From UKL13-2 sp947085425 (GTDB lineage Bacteria; Pseudomonadota; Gammaproteobacteria; Burkholderiales; Usitatibacteraceae), in the NCBI GenBank assembly GCA_947085425.1, contig CAMTWK010000026.1, positions 1 to 64,000 on the forward strand: DNA of 64,000 nucleotides, read 5' to 3'. Shown here piece after piece: positions 33,994-43,021 of the stretch; the first letter of the stretch is position 1; the number at the start of each line of letters is the position of its first letter. The position numbers and the translations under genes were made by a program. Under the pieces are notes generated by a model. It had not been told where the DNA came from. It searched no databases and saw nothing but the letters and a program-made list of their open reading frames with translations.

Positions 33994-35903
33994 TGCGCGC
34001 TCAAATATTTTCAACCAGTCTCGTCTGCAGTCTGCTATTGATTGCCTGCTCGGGCGGCGGTGGTAATGAGACAACTGTTTGTCAAACAAATTGCACACCA
34101 CCGGCGGCACCAGCAGTCGATGCACTGTCCGTGGCCGATGTTGAGCGGGTGATTGCGCAGGCCGCGTCCGAAGCAAACGCACGCAGTCAGCGCGCCACCA
34201 TTGCCGTGGTGGATCGGGTTGGTAACGTATTGGCCGTGTACCGCATGAATGGTGCCGCCACCACCTTTCGCATCAGTAGTGGCCGCGGCGTGAATGGCGG
34301 CTTGGAAAACATCGACATTCTGCCGGATGGCCTTGCGGCCATCAGCAAGGCCATTACCGGCGCCTATTTATCCTCCAACGGCAATGCATTTTCATCGCGC
34401 ACCGCCAGCCAGATTGTGCAGGAGCACTTTAATCCGCGTGAACTTAATCAACCGAGTGGCCCGTTATACGGTGTGCAGTTTTCGCAATTGCCGTGCTCGG
34501 ATTTAATGCGCCGCGCCAGCGACGGCAGCGTTGGCCCGAAGCGTTCACCATTGGGTCTGTCCGCCGATCCGGGTGGCTTGCCACTCTACAAAAACAATCG
34601 GCTGGTGGGCGGTGTGGGCGTGATTGCCGATGGTGTTTATGGCCTCGATCTCGACGCCACCGACATTGATCAAAGCATCGACGAATTGATCGCGGTGGCC
34701 GGTACCAGCGGATTCGCCGCACCGGATGATATTCGTGGCAATCGCATTACCGCCGATGGTCGCACCTTTCGTTTTGTAGACTCTGAATCGCTGCAGTCCA
34801 ACCCGGCACAAGCGCCTGCCCTGGCGGCAATCAGCGGCGCACTTATTTCAGTCGGTGGCTATTTTGACGGCGCGATACGTTTCGGCACCTCGTTTGGCAA
34901 CGCCGCATCGGGCTATCGCGCTGCCACCTCCACTGATCCCAGCCAGTTGGTGGCGCAAAGTGCATTTGTATTGGTGGACGCGGCCAACAACAATCGTTTT
35001 GCAGCCCGCGCCGGTACCGATGGTCTGATCACACTGGCCGAAGCCACCACCATTGCCAGCGAAGCCATCAAAGTCGCCAATCGCACCCGCGCACAAATTC
35101 GCCGACCACTGAATACCCAAGCACAAGTGACCGTGTCGGTGGTCGATACCAACGGCAACATTCTGGTCATCGCCCGCACACCGGACGCCCCGATCTTTGG
35201 CACCGATGTGAGTTTGCAAAAAGCCCGCACCGTCATGTTGTTTTCGCATCCAAATGCCGCCAGCGATCTTTCAGCCCTGCCCAACATCACCTACCTGGGT
35301 GCCGGCGGTAACCCGGTCGGTGGTGCGCGTACGTTTGCGCAAACCATTACCGCTACACGATCATTTTTTAACGACCCTGCCATGCTGTCGAACGGGATCG
35401 CGTTTTCCAATCGCGCCATCGGCAGCATCGCCCGCCCCTATTTTCCGGATGGCATTATCGGCACCAGTGCCGGCCCCTTGTCATCATCCATCACCAGTTG
35501 GAGCCCGTTTAATGTCGGCTTACAACTCGACCTGAGTTATAACGCCATCATTGCAGCCGCGTCCAGCCCAACCGGTGACTCAGTTACCGGTGGCTGCACC
35601 GGGTTATCCAAGGCAAGAAATGGTATCCAGATTTTTGCCGGGGCGGTGCCGATTTATCGGGGCAACCAATTGGTTGGTGCCATAGGTGTTTCCGGTGATG
35701 GGGTCGATCAGGACGACTTGATTTCCTTTTATGGCCTGCATAACGCGGGCGTGGTTCTCAACACCAACATCGGCAATGCGCCCAAACCAATACGTGCCGA
35801 TAATTTAGTCCCGCAGGGACTCGGCACCCGTTTACGTTACGTGCAATGCCCGGTCGCGCCGTTTATCAACGGCAGCGAACAAAACGTTTGTGAGGGTTTG
35901 TGA
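33990..35903 (+). CDS. Lipoprotein with two HbpS/GlcG-like domains
   Basis: This 637-residue exported lipoprotein has a lipobox LIAC with lipidated Cys20; the next residue is Ser, not Asp, so outer membrane sorting is expected. Two similar halves follow, each starting with a helix rich in Ala/Glu and then AVVDRVGNVLAVYR (first) or SVVDTNGNILVIART (second), and each ending in GNQLVGAIGVSGDG-type or NNRLVGGVGVIADG-type segments. This is the HbpS/GlcG (Haem_degrading) fold, which in HbpS binds heme or iron. The tandem arrangement suggests duplication. It has 4-bp overlaps with both neighbours. Confidence 0.75.
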   Translation: MMRAQIFSTSLVCSLLLIACSGGGGNETTVCQTNCTPPAAPAVDALSVADVERVIAQAASEANARSQRATIAVVDRVGNVLAVYRMNGAATTFRISSGRGVNGGLENIDILPDGLAAISKAITGAYLSSNGNAFSSRTASQIVQEHFNPRELNQPSGPLYGVQFSQLPCSDLMRRASDGSVGPKRSPLGLSADPGGLPLYKNNRLVGGVGVIADGVYGLDLDATDIDQSIDELIAVAGTSGFAAPDDIRGNRITADGRTFRFVDSESLQSNPAQAPALAAISGALISVGGYFDGAIRFGTSFGNAASGYRAATSTDPSQLVAQSAFVLVDAANNNRFAARAGTDGLITLAEATTIASEAIKVANRTRAQIRRPLNTQAQVTVSVVDTNGNILVIARTPDAPIFGTDVSLQKARTVMLFSHPNAASDLSALPNITYLGAGGNPVGGARTFAQTITATRSFFNDPAMLSNGIAFSNRAIGSIARPYFPDGIIGTSAGPLSSSITSWSPFNVGLQLDLSYNAIIAAASSPTGDSVTGGCTGLSKARNGIQIFAGAVPIYRGNQLVGAIGVSGDGVDQDDLISFYGLHNAGVVLNTNIGNAPKPIRADNLVPQGLGTRLRYVQCPVAPFINGSEQNVCEGL

Positions 35904-37771
35904 TGCGGCCGGCTTGGACATTGCCGAATAAGCCGTGCCAGGTGGTGTCCCTACACGCGCTGTTGCTGGTTTGTGCCGGCACTTGTGTCATGGATGTCGC
36001 GGCGTTTTCGCCACCAGCGTTAACGGCGCCACAGCAATTAGCCCCCACACCAGTGGACGAGGCCGAACCAATTGTGCGTTCGCGTGCACCGTCGGACACA
36101 CGCACACCCATGAAATATCCATTACCGCCCATCGACCCGACAAAAGTCGATGCGCCGACTCCTATGGATATTCGTCAATCCATCTCAGTGCCGGACCGCT
36201 GGCGCATTATGGATTCGCTTGGGTTCAAATTTCCATGGTACGACCCGTATAACCACAACGTCTGGAAGGGTGACAAACCATTTCCACCGTTTGCCAAATT
36301 GCACGGTGGCAACAACAACGACTGGTTCTTGGCGCTGTCGGTGATTTCCGATTCGCTGATCGAGACGCGTCGGCTGCCGCTGCCGGTTGGCGCACAGTCG
36401 TCGTTGCGACCGGACGCGAACAATGTGTTTGGCCGTGGCAAACAAACGGTTTTTGTCGAGACCGTCATCCTGTCAGCGGCAGTGATCAAGGGAAACACCA
36501 CCTTTCGCCCGCCCGACTACGAATTCCGTTTTGTGCCGGCCTTTCAAATCAACCATGCCCGCATCGGGGAGGTGCGCGGGTTAAAAATCGATCCGCGCCT
36601 TGGGAAGAGTCGCACCGACCGCCATTTTGCAGTGCAGGAATTATTCGGCGATGTGCATTTGCGCAACGTCTCCGACCATTACGATTTTGACTCGCTGCGG
36701 GTGGGCATTCAGCCGTTCATTTCCGATTTCCGTGGTTTTGTTTTCCAAGATGTGCCGTTCGGCGTGCGCCTGTTTGGCAATCGCGACAACAATTTTTGGC
36801 AGTACAACGTTGGTTATTTCCGGCGCATGGAAAAAGACACCAATAGCGGCCTCAATGACTTCAGCCAAAAAATGCGCCGCGATCATTTGTTTGTCGCCAA
36901 TGCCTATCACCAGGATTTTCCGGTCATCGGCCATACCACGCAGGCAACCATCATTCACAACGTCAACCGTGAATCAGCGGCGGATTATTACGATCGCAAC
37001 GGCTTTTTGATCCGTCCGGCGGTGATTGGTGACGCACGACCGCGCAACTACAACGTGACTTATGTGGGGTTGAGCGGCGACGGGCACATCGATCGATGGA
37101 ATCTGACCACCTCGGTGTACGGCGCGTTCGGCACCGATCAGCGCCATCCGCTGGCGCAGAAAAAGCAAACCATTCGCGCCGGTTTCGCCGCCGCCGAACT
37201 TTCCCGCGACTTCAGCTGGCTGCGGGTGCGCGGCAATGCGCTGATTGCCAGCGGCGACAAAAATCCGTTTGACGGCAAGGCGACCGGCTTTGATGCCATT
37301 TTCGAAAACCCGCAGTTTGCCGGTGCCGACACCAGTTTTTTTATTCGCCAGGCGATTCCCCTACTCGGCGGCGGTGGCGTGGCCTTATCACAACGTAACG
37401 GTGTGTTGCCGTCGCTGCGCTCCTCCAAGGATCAAGGCCAATCGAATTTTGTCAATCCCGGCCTAACTTTGATTGGTATGGGCGCGGACGCGGACCTCAC
37501 ACCACGTATTCGACTGATTGCCAATATTTCCAAGCTCAATTTTATAAACACCTCGTCACTTTCGGTGTTGCGCAATCAACACGTCACGTCAAAAAATCTC
37601 GGAGTTGATATTTCGGCAGGTGTGCAAATCCGACCGGTCATGAGCCAGAACATCGTGCTCAACATTTCCGGCGCGGCGCTGCTTCCCGGCCGCGGACTCA
37701 AACAGTTGTACGATGAAGACAAACGTGGGCCGCAATATTCCGTGTTATTTAACTTGATCCTGACCTATTGA
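35900..37771 (+). CDS. Outer membrane beta-barrel protein, candidate porin of the conduit
   Basis: This 623-residue protein has an N-terminal export signal (about 1-35). After a proline-rich linker, the rest alternates short amphipathic strands with turns (FAVQELFGDVHLRNVS, FVPAFQINHARIGEV, YNVTYVGLSGDGHIDRWNL). It ends in SVLFNLILTY, a C-terminal strand with a final aromatic residue as in Bam substrates. I read it as an outer membrane barrel but cannot name a family. Lying between multiheme cytochrome genes, it could play the MtrB/PioB-like sheath role, inferred from context. The GTG at 35900 overlaps the previous stop; ATG 35903 is the alternative. Confidence 0.65.
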   Translation: MMRPAWTLPNKPCQVVSLHALLLVCAGTCVMDVAAFSPPALTAPQQLAPTPVDEAEPIVRSRAPSDTRTPMKYPLPPIDPTKVDAPTPMDIRQSISVPDRWRIMDSLGFKFPWYDPYNHNVWKGDKPFPPFAKLHGGNNNDWFLALSVISDSLIETRRLPLPVGAQSSLRPDANNVFGRGKQTVFVETVILSAAVIKGNTTFRPPDYEFRFVPAFQINHARIGEVRGLKIDPRLGKSRTDRHFAVQELFGDVHLRNVSDHYDFDSLRVGIQPFISDFRGFVFQDVPFGVRLFGNRDNNFWQYNVGYFRRMEKDTNSGLNDFSQKMRRDHLFVANAYHQDFPVIGHTTQATIIHNVNRESAADYYDRNGFLIRPAVIGDARPRNYNVTYVGLSGDGHIDRWNLTTSVYGAFGTDQRHPLAQKKQTIRAGFAAAELSRDFSWLRVRGNALIASGDKNPFDGKATGFDAIFENPQFAGADTSFFIRQAIPLLGGGGVALSQRNGVLPSLRSSKDQGQSNFVNPGLTLIGMGADADLTPRIRLIANISKLNFINTSSLSVLRNQHVTSKNLGVDISAGVQIRPVMSQNIVLNISGAALLPGRGLKQLYDEDKRGPQYSVLFNLILTY

Positions 37772-37772
37772 A

Positions 37773-40700
37773 ATGAAACAAAACTCGTTTATGGGTAAGC
37801 CTTTTCAAGCAAAAATGTTCGTGAACGCGCTGCTGTGCTTGAGTTTGCTCGGCGCCGCTGTTGACACCACTGCCAGTGGCGGCGAAAAGCCGGTGGCGCG
37901 CAGCTACGCGGTGACGCCGGCTGCGCCGGCGCGGCAATCGGTCATGGACGAATCACAAAAGTCATTTGGCTGTGTGTCGTGTCATACCACCACCGATCGC
38001 CATACCATGCACGCCAATCCCGGTGTGGTGATTGGTTGCACCGATTGTCACGGCGGTGACGCCAAAGTGGTCAAGCCTGCCAATGTGGTTCGCACCGGTC
38101 AAGGGGAAAAACAATACGCAGAGTTGATGGCCAAGGCGCATATCCTGCCGCGTTTTCCCGCTGCCTGGAATACCCCGTCCAGCTCCAACCCGGAGTCAAC
38201 CTACACACTGCTCAATCGTGAAGCGCGTGAGTTTGTGCGATTTATCAACCCCGGTGATTTACGTGTCGCCCGTGAAGCCTGCGGCGCCTGCCATCTGGAA
38301 ATTATTCAGGCGGTCGAACGCAGCCTCATGTCAACTTCGGCGATGTTATGGGGCGGCGCATCGTATAACAACGGCATTCTTCCCTATAAGCGTTACATCC
38401 TCGGCGAAGCCTATACCGCCAATGGTGTGGGTGCGTTACTAAAGAATCCGGTGCCGGTCACCCCGCACATGACCGCGATGGGCATTCTGCCGTCACTCGC
38501 ACCCTTACCCGCCTGGGAAACGATTCCACCGGGTGATGTGTTCCGGGTGTTCGAGCGTGGCGGCCGGGTGATCAACACACAATTCCCCGAAGTCGGATTA
38601 CCCAACGTCAGCGGCGCGTTGCAAAAGCTGGATGAACCCGGCCGGCCGGACATCAAACAATCCAATCGTGGCCCCGCCACCGGTCAGCGAATCGCCGTAC
38701 CGGTCATCAACATCACCAAAACACGCCTCAACGATCCCCACCTGTGGTTCTTGGGCACCAACGAACAACCGGGTGACTATCGCTCCTCGGGTTGCACCGC
38801 CTGCCATACCATTTACGCCAACGACCGCGACCCCAAACACAGTGGTCCGTATGCAAAGTTTGGCAACGAAGGCAAGAGTCAGAGCAAAGACCCCACCATC
38901 GACAAAACCAAATCCGGCAGTCCGCTCAAACACGAGTTCACCCGCGCCATTCCCTCGTCGCAGTGTATGGTTTGCCATATGCACCAGCCCAACATATTCG
39001 TGAATTCGTTTTATGGCACCACCATGTGGGACTACGAAGCCGATGCGCCACAAATGTGGCCGAAAAAACAAAAGTACCCGACCGCCAAAGAATCGTTTGA
39101 GATTTTAAAACGCAATCCTGAGGAAGCGGCCACTCGCGGCCTGTGGGGCGACCGCGATTTCCTCAAACGCATCTGGGAAAACAACGACAAAAAGAAAGAC
39201 ACCCAGTTCGCCGATTACCACGGACACGGCTGGAACTTTCGGTATGTGTTCAAGCGTGATCGCAAAGGCACACTGCTCGATAAAAACAATGCGCCGGTGG
39301 CCGATACCGATCCAAAAAAATTCGACAAGGCGGTACACCTGACCTCGATTCACCTCGACGTTGGCATGCATTGTGTGGATTGCCACTTCTCGCAGGACGT
39401 GCACGGCAACGGCCATATTTATGGCGAGGTGGCGGCGGCGATCGAAATTGATTGTATCGACTGCCACGGCACCGCCGACAAATTGCCAACACTGTTTACC
39501 TCCGGCCCGGCGGCCTCGCCGCAAGGTCGCGATTTACAACTGATGCGCACGCCGGATGGCCGCAAACGATTTGAGTGGATCAACGGTGACCTGTTTCAAC
39601 GTTCGAGCCTCGATCCGAAACTCGAATGGAAAATGACCCTGGTAAAAAATAGTGTGACGCCTGGCAATGCCAAGTACAACGAAAAGGCGGCGCGCGCAAA
39701 ATTAATGCACAGCGGTGCATCGGGACGCGATGGGAATTGGGGGCCGGGTAGTACACCAACCCAATCGGCAGCAAACGATTACGCCCACAGCAACGAAAAA
39801 ATGACTTGTTACACCTGCCATCTTTCCTGGACCACCTCGTGTGCGGGTTGCCATTTGCCGATTCAGGCCAATGCCAAAACCGATAAACAACATTACGAAG
39901 GGGGCGAATCACGCAACTACGCCACCTACAACCCGCAAGTGGCACGCGACGATATGTTTCAGCTGGGTCGCCACGGCCCGGTCAAAGGCAGCCGTATTGC
40001 ACCGGTGCGCTCCAGCTCGGCGTTGGTCCTGTCGTCGATGAATGCCAATCGTGAGCGTATTTATATCCAACAGCCGCCGATTGCCGCAAGTGGCTTTTCC
40101 TCACAGGCGTTCGCACCACACTACCCACACACCGAACGCAAAACCGAAACCAAAACTTGTAGCGACTGCCACGCCGCACGCGACGGCGACAACAACGCCA
40201 TCATGTCGCAGCTGTTGTTACACGGTACCAACTACGTAAACTTTGTCGGCTTTAATGCATGGGTGGGCTCCGGCAAACACGTTGAAGCCGTACAAGTCAC
40301 CGAATGGGACGAACCGCAGGCGGTGATTGGTAGTTATTTACACAAATACGCCTATCCGGATTGGTTTCAGAATCATCAAAAAGCCGGAAAAAAACTGCAA
40401 CTGCATCATTCACAAAGCACCGGTGGTCAGGCCGGCTGTGTGCAATTGCGCGGCGAATATTTGTTCGTCGCGGAAGGTGCGGGGGGCTTTCGGGTCTATG
40501 ACGTCGCCTCGATTGCCAACAAGGGCATCTCGCAACGCATTATCTCGGCGCCGTTTTCACCGTTGGGACAAAACACCAACGTACCATCCAAAAATGCCAC
40601 TTGTATGGCTCTACCCACCAATCAAGCCATTGCACCGGAGCGCAACCAAGGCGACTTGATGCGCACCACCAATCAAGAGCAGGCGTTTCATCCGATTTAC

Positions 40701-41615
40701 CACTACGCATTTGTGGTCGATGCGGAAGAGGGCTTGATTGTGGTGAACGTGGATACGCTGGCGGATGGTGAGCCGCGCAATAATTTCCTGAAACGCGCCG
40801 CAACCTGGAACGAAGGCAATGTGCTCAAAGGTGCACGCCACATCGTATTGGGTGGGTATTACGCCTACGTGGCAACCGACAGTGGTCTGGTGGTATTAAA
40901 TTTGAACGATCCGCTTAAACCGAAGGTGGCGGCGAGTCTGCCTCTCGACAATATTCGAGCCTCTGCGTTGCAATTTCGTTATCTGTTTGTGACCACCGCC
41001 AAAGGCTTGGAAATCATCGACATCACCGACCCGAACAAACCCGCCGTCAAGGCCGGTGTACCGCTCGCTGATGCACGCCGCGTCTATGTGGCACGCACCT
41101 ATGCCTATGTGGCGGCCGGGCGTGATGGCTTGGTGATTATCGATGTCGAAAAACCAGAACAGCCGCGCCTATACACAAGCTTTACCTCTGGTGACGGCAT
41201 CAATGACAGTCACGACGTGATTGTTGGCTCGACCAACGCTTCGTTGTTTGCTTATATCGCCGACGGCAAGAATGGCCTGAAGGTGCTGCAACTCACTTCA
41301 CCGGATTCACAACCCAAGTTTTACGGTTTCTCACCCGAACCCAAGCCCGAGCTGATTGCCTGGCGTAAAACCGATTCACCGGCGCTGACCCTGGCAAAAG
41401 GGCTGGATCGGGATCGGGGTGTCGATGAAACCGGTGGACAGATTGCCGTATTTGGACGAATTGGTTCACGGCCGTTTAATCGCGGCGAAATGGATAAGTT
41501 TTACCTGACACCGGAAGGTAAATTGTGGACCGTGACCGACGCCATCGAGACTGGAAAATTTGTACCGCTATCCGCGATAGTGGCCGCACCAACGGCGAGC
41601 GGAGGAGCACGGTAA
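37773..41615 (+). CDS. Secreted decaheme cytochrome c with LVIVD-repeat propeller
   Basis: This 1280-residue protein has a signal peptide of about 35 residues. The N-terminal two-thirds holds ten CxxCH motifs: CVSCH, CTDCH, CGACH, CTACH, CMVCH, CVDCH, CIDCH, CYTCH, CAGCH and CSDCH. From about residue 870 the protein is built of repeats such as GYYAYVATDSGLVVLNLNDP and RYLFVTTAKGLEIIDITDP, which are LVIVD-type beta-propeller blades. It is probably periplasmic or on the cell surface, with the propeller as binding or docking platform. It starts one base after the barrel stop and shares a base with the next start (TAATG). The substrate is unknown. Confidence 0.88.
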   Translation: MKQNSFMGKPFQAKMFVNALLCLSLLGAAVDTTASGGEKPVARSYAVTPAAPARQSVMDESQKSFGCVSCHTTTDRHTMHANPGVVIGCTDCHGGDAKVVKPANVVRTGQGEKQYAELMAKAHILPRFPAAWNTPSSSNPESTYTLLNREAREFVRFINPGDLRVAREACGACHLEIIQAVERSLMSTSAMLWGGASYNNGILPYKRYILGEAYTANGVGALLKNPVPVTPHMTAMGILPSLAPLPAWETIPPGDVFRVFERGGRVINTQFPEVGLPNVSGALQKLDEPGRPDIKQSNRGPATGQRIAVPVINITKTRLNDPHLWFLGTNEQPGDYRSSGCTACHTIYANDRDPKHSGPYAKFGNEGKSQSKDPTIDKTKSGSPLKHEFTRAIPSSQCMVCHMHQPNIFVNSFYGTTMWDYEADAPQMWPKKQKYPTAKESFEILKRNPEEAATRGLWGDRDFLKRIWENNDKKKDTQFADYHGHGWNFRYVFKRDRKGTLLDKNNAPVADTDPKKFDKAVHLTSIHLDVGMHCVDCHFSQDVHGNGHIYGEVAAAIEIDCIDCHGTADKLPTLFTSGPAASPQGRDLQLMRTPDGRKRFEWINGDLFQRSSLDPKLEWKMTLVKNSVTPGNAKYNEKAARAKLMHSGASGRDGNWGPGSTPTQSAANDYAHSNEKMTCYTCHLSWTTSCAGCHLPIQANAKTDKQHYEGGESRNYATYNPQVARDDMFQLGRHGPVKGSRIAPVRSSSALVLSSMNANRERIYIQQPPIAASGFSSQAFAPHYPHTERKTETKTCSDCHAARDGDNNAIMSQLLLHGTNYVNFVGFNAWVGSGKHVEAVQVTEWDEPQAVIGSYLHKYAYPDWFQNHQKAGKKLQLHHSQSTGGQAGCVQLRGEYLFVAEGAGGFRVYDVASIANKGISQRIISAPFSPLGQNTNVPSKNATCMALPTNQAIAPERNQGDLMRTTNQEQAFHPIYHYAFVVDAEEGLIVVNVDTLADGEPRNNFLKRAATWNEGNVLKGARHIVLGGYYAYVATDSGLVVLNLNDPLKPKVAASLPLDNIRASALQFRYLFVTTAKGLEIIDITDPNKPAVKAGVPLADARRVYVARTYAYVAAGRDGLVIIDVEKPEQPRLYTSFTSGDGINDSHDVIVGSTNASLFAYIADGKNGLKVLQLTSPDSQPKFYGFSPEPKPELIAWRKTDSPALTLAKGLDRDRGVDETGGQIAVFGRIGSRPFNRGEMDKFYLTPEGKLWTVTDAIETGKFVPLSAIVAAPTASGGAR

Positions 41616-43009
41616 TGAATCTGACCCAAAATTTTTCCCGTCAATGGCTGAATGGTTGTGTGGCCATCATGACCATTACTGCCATCGGCTGCGCCATGTT
41701 GCTGCCGTTGCACGCCGCTGCCGCCACCACCGCGGTGACAAACACATCCTCACCGCTGCTGCCGTATCAGTCGCCACACAAAACAGAAGGCGCAGTGACC
41801 TGCGCCTCGTCGCTTTGTCATGGCGCAATTACCAGCTGGAAAGACTCCAACGTTTTACAAAATGAGTACATCACCTGGAGCCGGCTCGACAAACACGCCC
41901 GCGCCTACAACGTCTTGCTCAATGATCAATCAAAACTGATCGCAAAAAATCTCGGTCTGACGGAACCGGCGCATCAGGCAAAAATTTGTCTCGATTGCCA
42001 CGCCCACAATATTCCCGCCGCACGACATGGCGAACGATTTACCTTACAGGACAACATCACCTGTGAAGCTTGCCACGGTCCGGCCGAAAAGTGGTTGCGT
42101 CCACACGTTGAACCCAACGCCAGCCATGCAAAAAATATTTCCTTGGGCCTGTACCCGACCGACGATCCACAGGCGCGCGCGAAATTATGTTTATCCTGCC
42201 ACTTCGGCAACAAAGACAAACTGGTCACCCATCGCATCATGGGTGCCGGCCATCCACGCATGAGTTTTGAGTTGGAAAACTTTACCGCGTTGGCACCACG
42301 CCACTTTACCGTCGACAAAGACTACAGCCAACGCAAACGCGTCTGGGATGGCCTGAAAGTCTGGGCGATCGGCCAGGCATTGGCCGTCAGTGCCACCCTC
42401 GATATTCTCAACGACGACAAACTCGGTCGCGATGGTTTGTTCCCGGAATTGGTGCTGTTTGATTGCCACGCCTGCCACCGGCCGATGTCGGAAAACCGCC
42501 TGCAGACCACCACCCCACTCGGCACCCGTGCCACGCCGGGTTTGGTGCGTTTAAACGACGCCAATATGTTGATGCTGCGGGTGATTGCGCGCGCACTCGA
42601 TCCGGCATTGGGTGAGAAGGTATCTGCTCATACCGTTAAGTTGCACCGCGCAATTGCCGGCGACGGTGACACACGCCAAGCAGCGACCCATTTGCAATCG
42701 TTGGCGGAAAACGTCGTCAATCTGATTGAAGCGAAAAAAATTGACGGTCCATTCATGACCTCGATCGCGCTGGGTTTGGTGGATGACGGCATTAAAGGTC
42801 TGTATCGCGACTACAGCTCCGCAGAACAAGCTGCGTTGGCGATTTCATCGGTGGGGCAATTCATGGCCAAACATGATGTGATGAAGTCACCAACCGCCTT
42901 TAATCGCGAATGGCAGAAACTCAACGCAACACTCAAACACGATGAAAAATTCAAACCGGAAGAGTTTGTTTCCGGACTCAGGGCGTTACGGCCCACCTTG
43001 GTTAAGTGA
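41615..43009 (+). CDS. Pentaheme cytochrome c554-like protein
   Basis: This 464-residue exported protein starts at the ATG sharing a base with the previous stop, behind the strong SD GGAGGAGC. The signal peptide spans about 1-38. Four CxxCH sites (CLDCH, CEACH, CLSCH, CHACH) and one wider CASSLCH (Cx4CH) near the N-terminus give five potential hemes. The spacing and HGPAEKW-type context recall the cytochrome c554/c-prime family. The C-terminal 150 residues are helical with no heme sites. It is likely a periplasmic shuttle or partner of the decaheme proteins. Confidence 0.82.
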   Translation: MNLTQNFSRQWLNGCVAIMTITAIGCAMLLPLHAAAATTAVTNTSSPLLPYQSPHKTEGAVTCASSLCHGAITSWKDSNVLQNEYITWSRLDKHARAYNVLLNDQSKLIAKNLGLTEPAHQAKICLDCHAHNIPAARHGERFTLQDNITCEACHGPAEKWLRPHVEPNASHAKNISLGLYPTDDPQARAKLCLSCHFGNKDKLVTHRIMGAGHPRMSFELENFTALAPRHFTVDKDYSQRKRVWDGLKVWAIGQALAVSATLDILNDDKLGRDGLFPELVLFDCHACHRPMSENRLQTTTPLGTRATPGLVRLNDANMLMLRVIARALDPALGEKVSAHTVKLHRAIAGDGDTRQAATHLQSLAENVVNLIEAKKIDGPFMTSIALGLVDDGIKGLYRDYSSAEQAALAISSVGQFMAKHDVMKSPTAFNREWQKLNATLKHDEKFKPEEFVSGLRALRPTLVK

Positions 43010-43021
43010 GGCACACAAACC

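Noticed and set aside
41525..41614. Upstream extension of the pentaheme cytochrome
   Set aside because: It overlaps the decaheme gene and would hide the signal peptide; the TAATG junction with GGAGGAGC upstream is the clear start.
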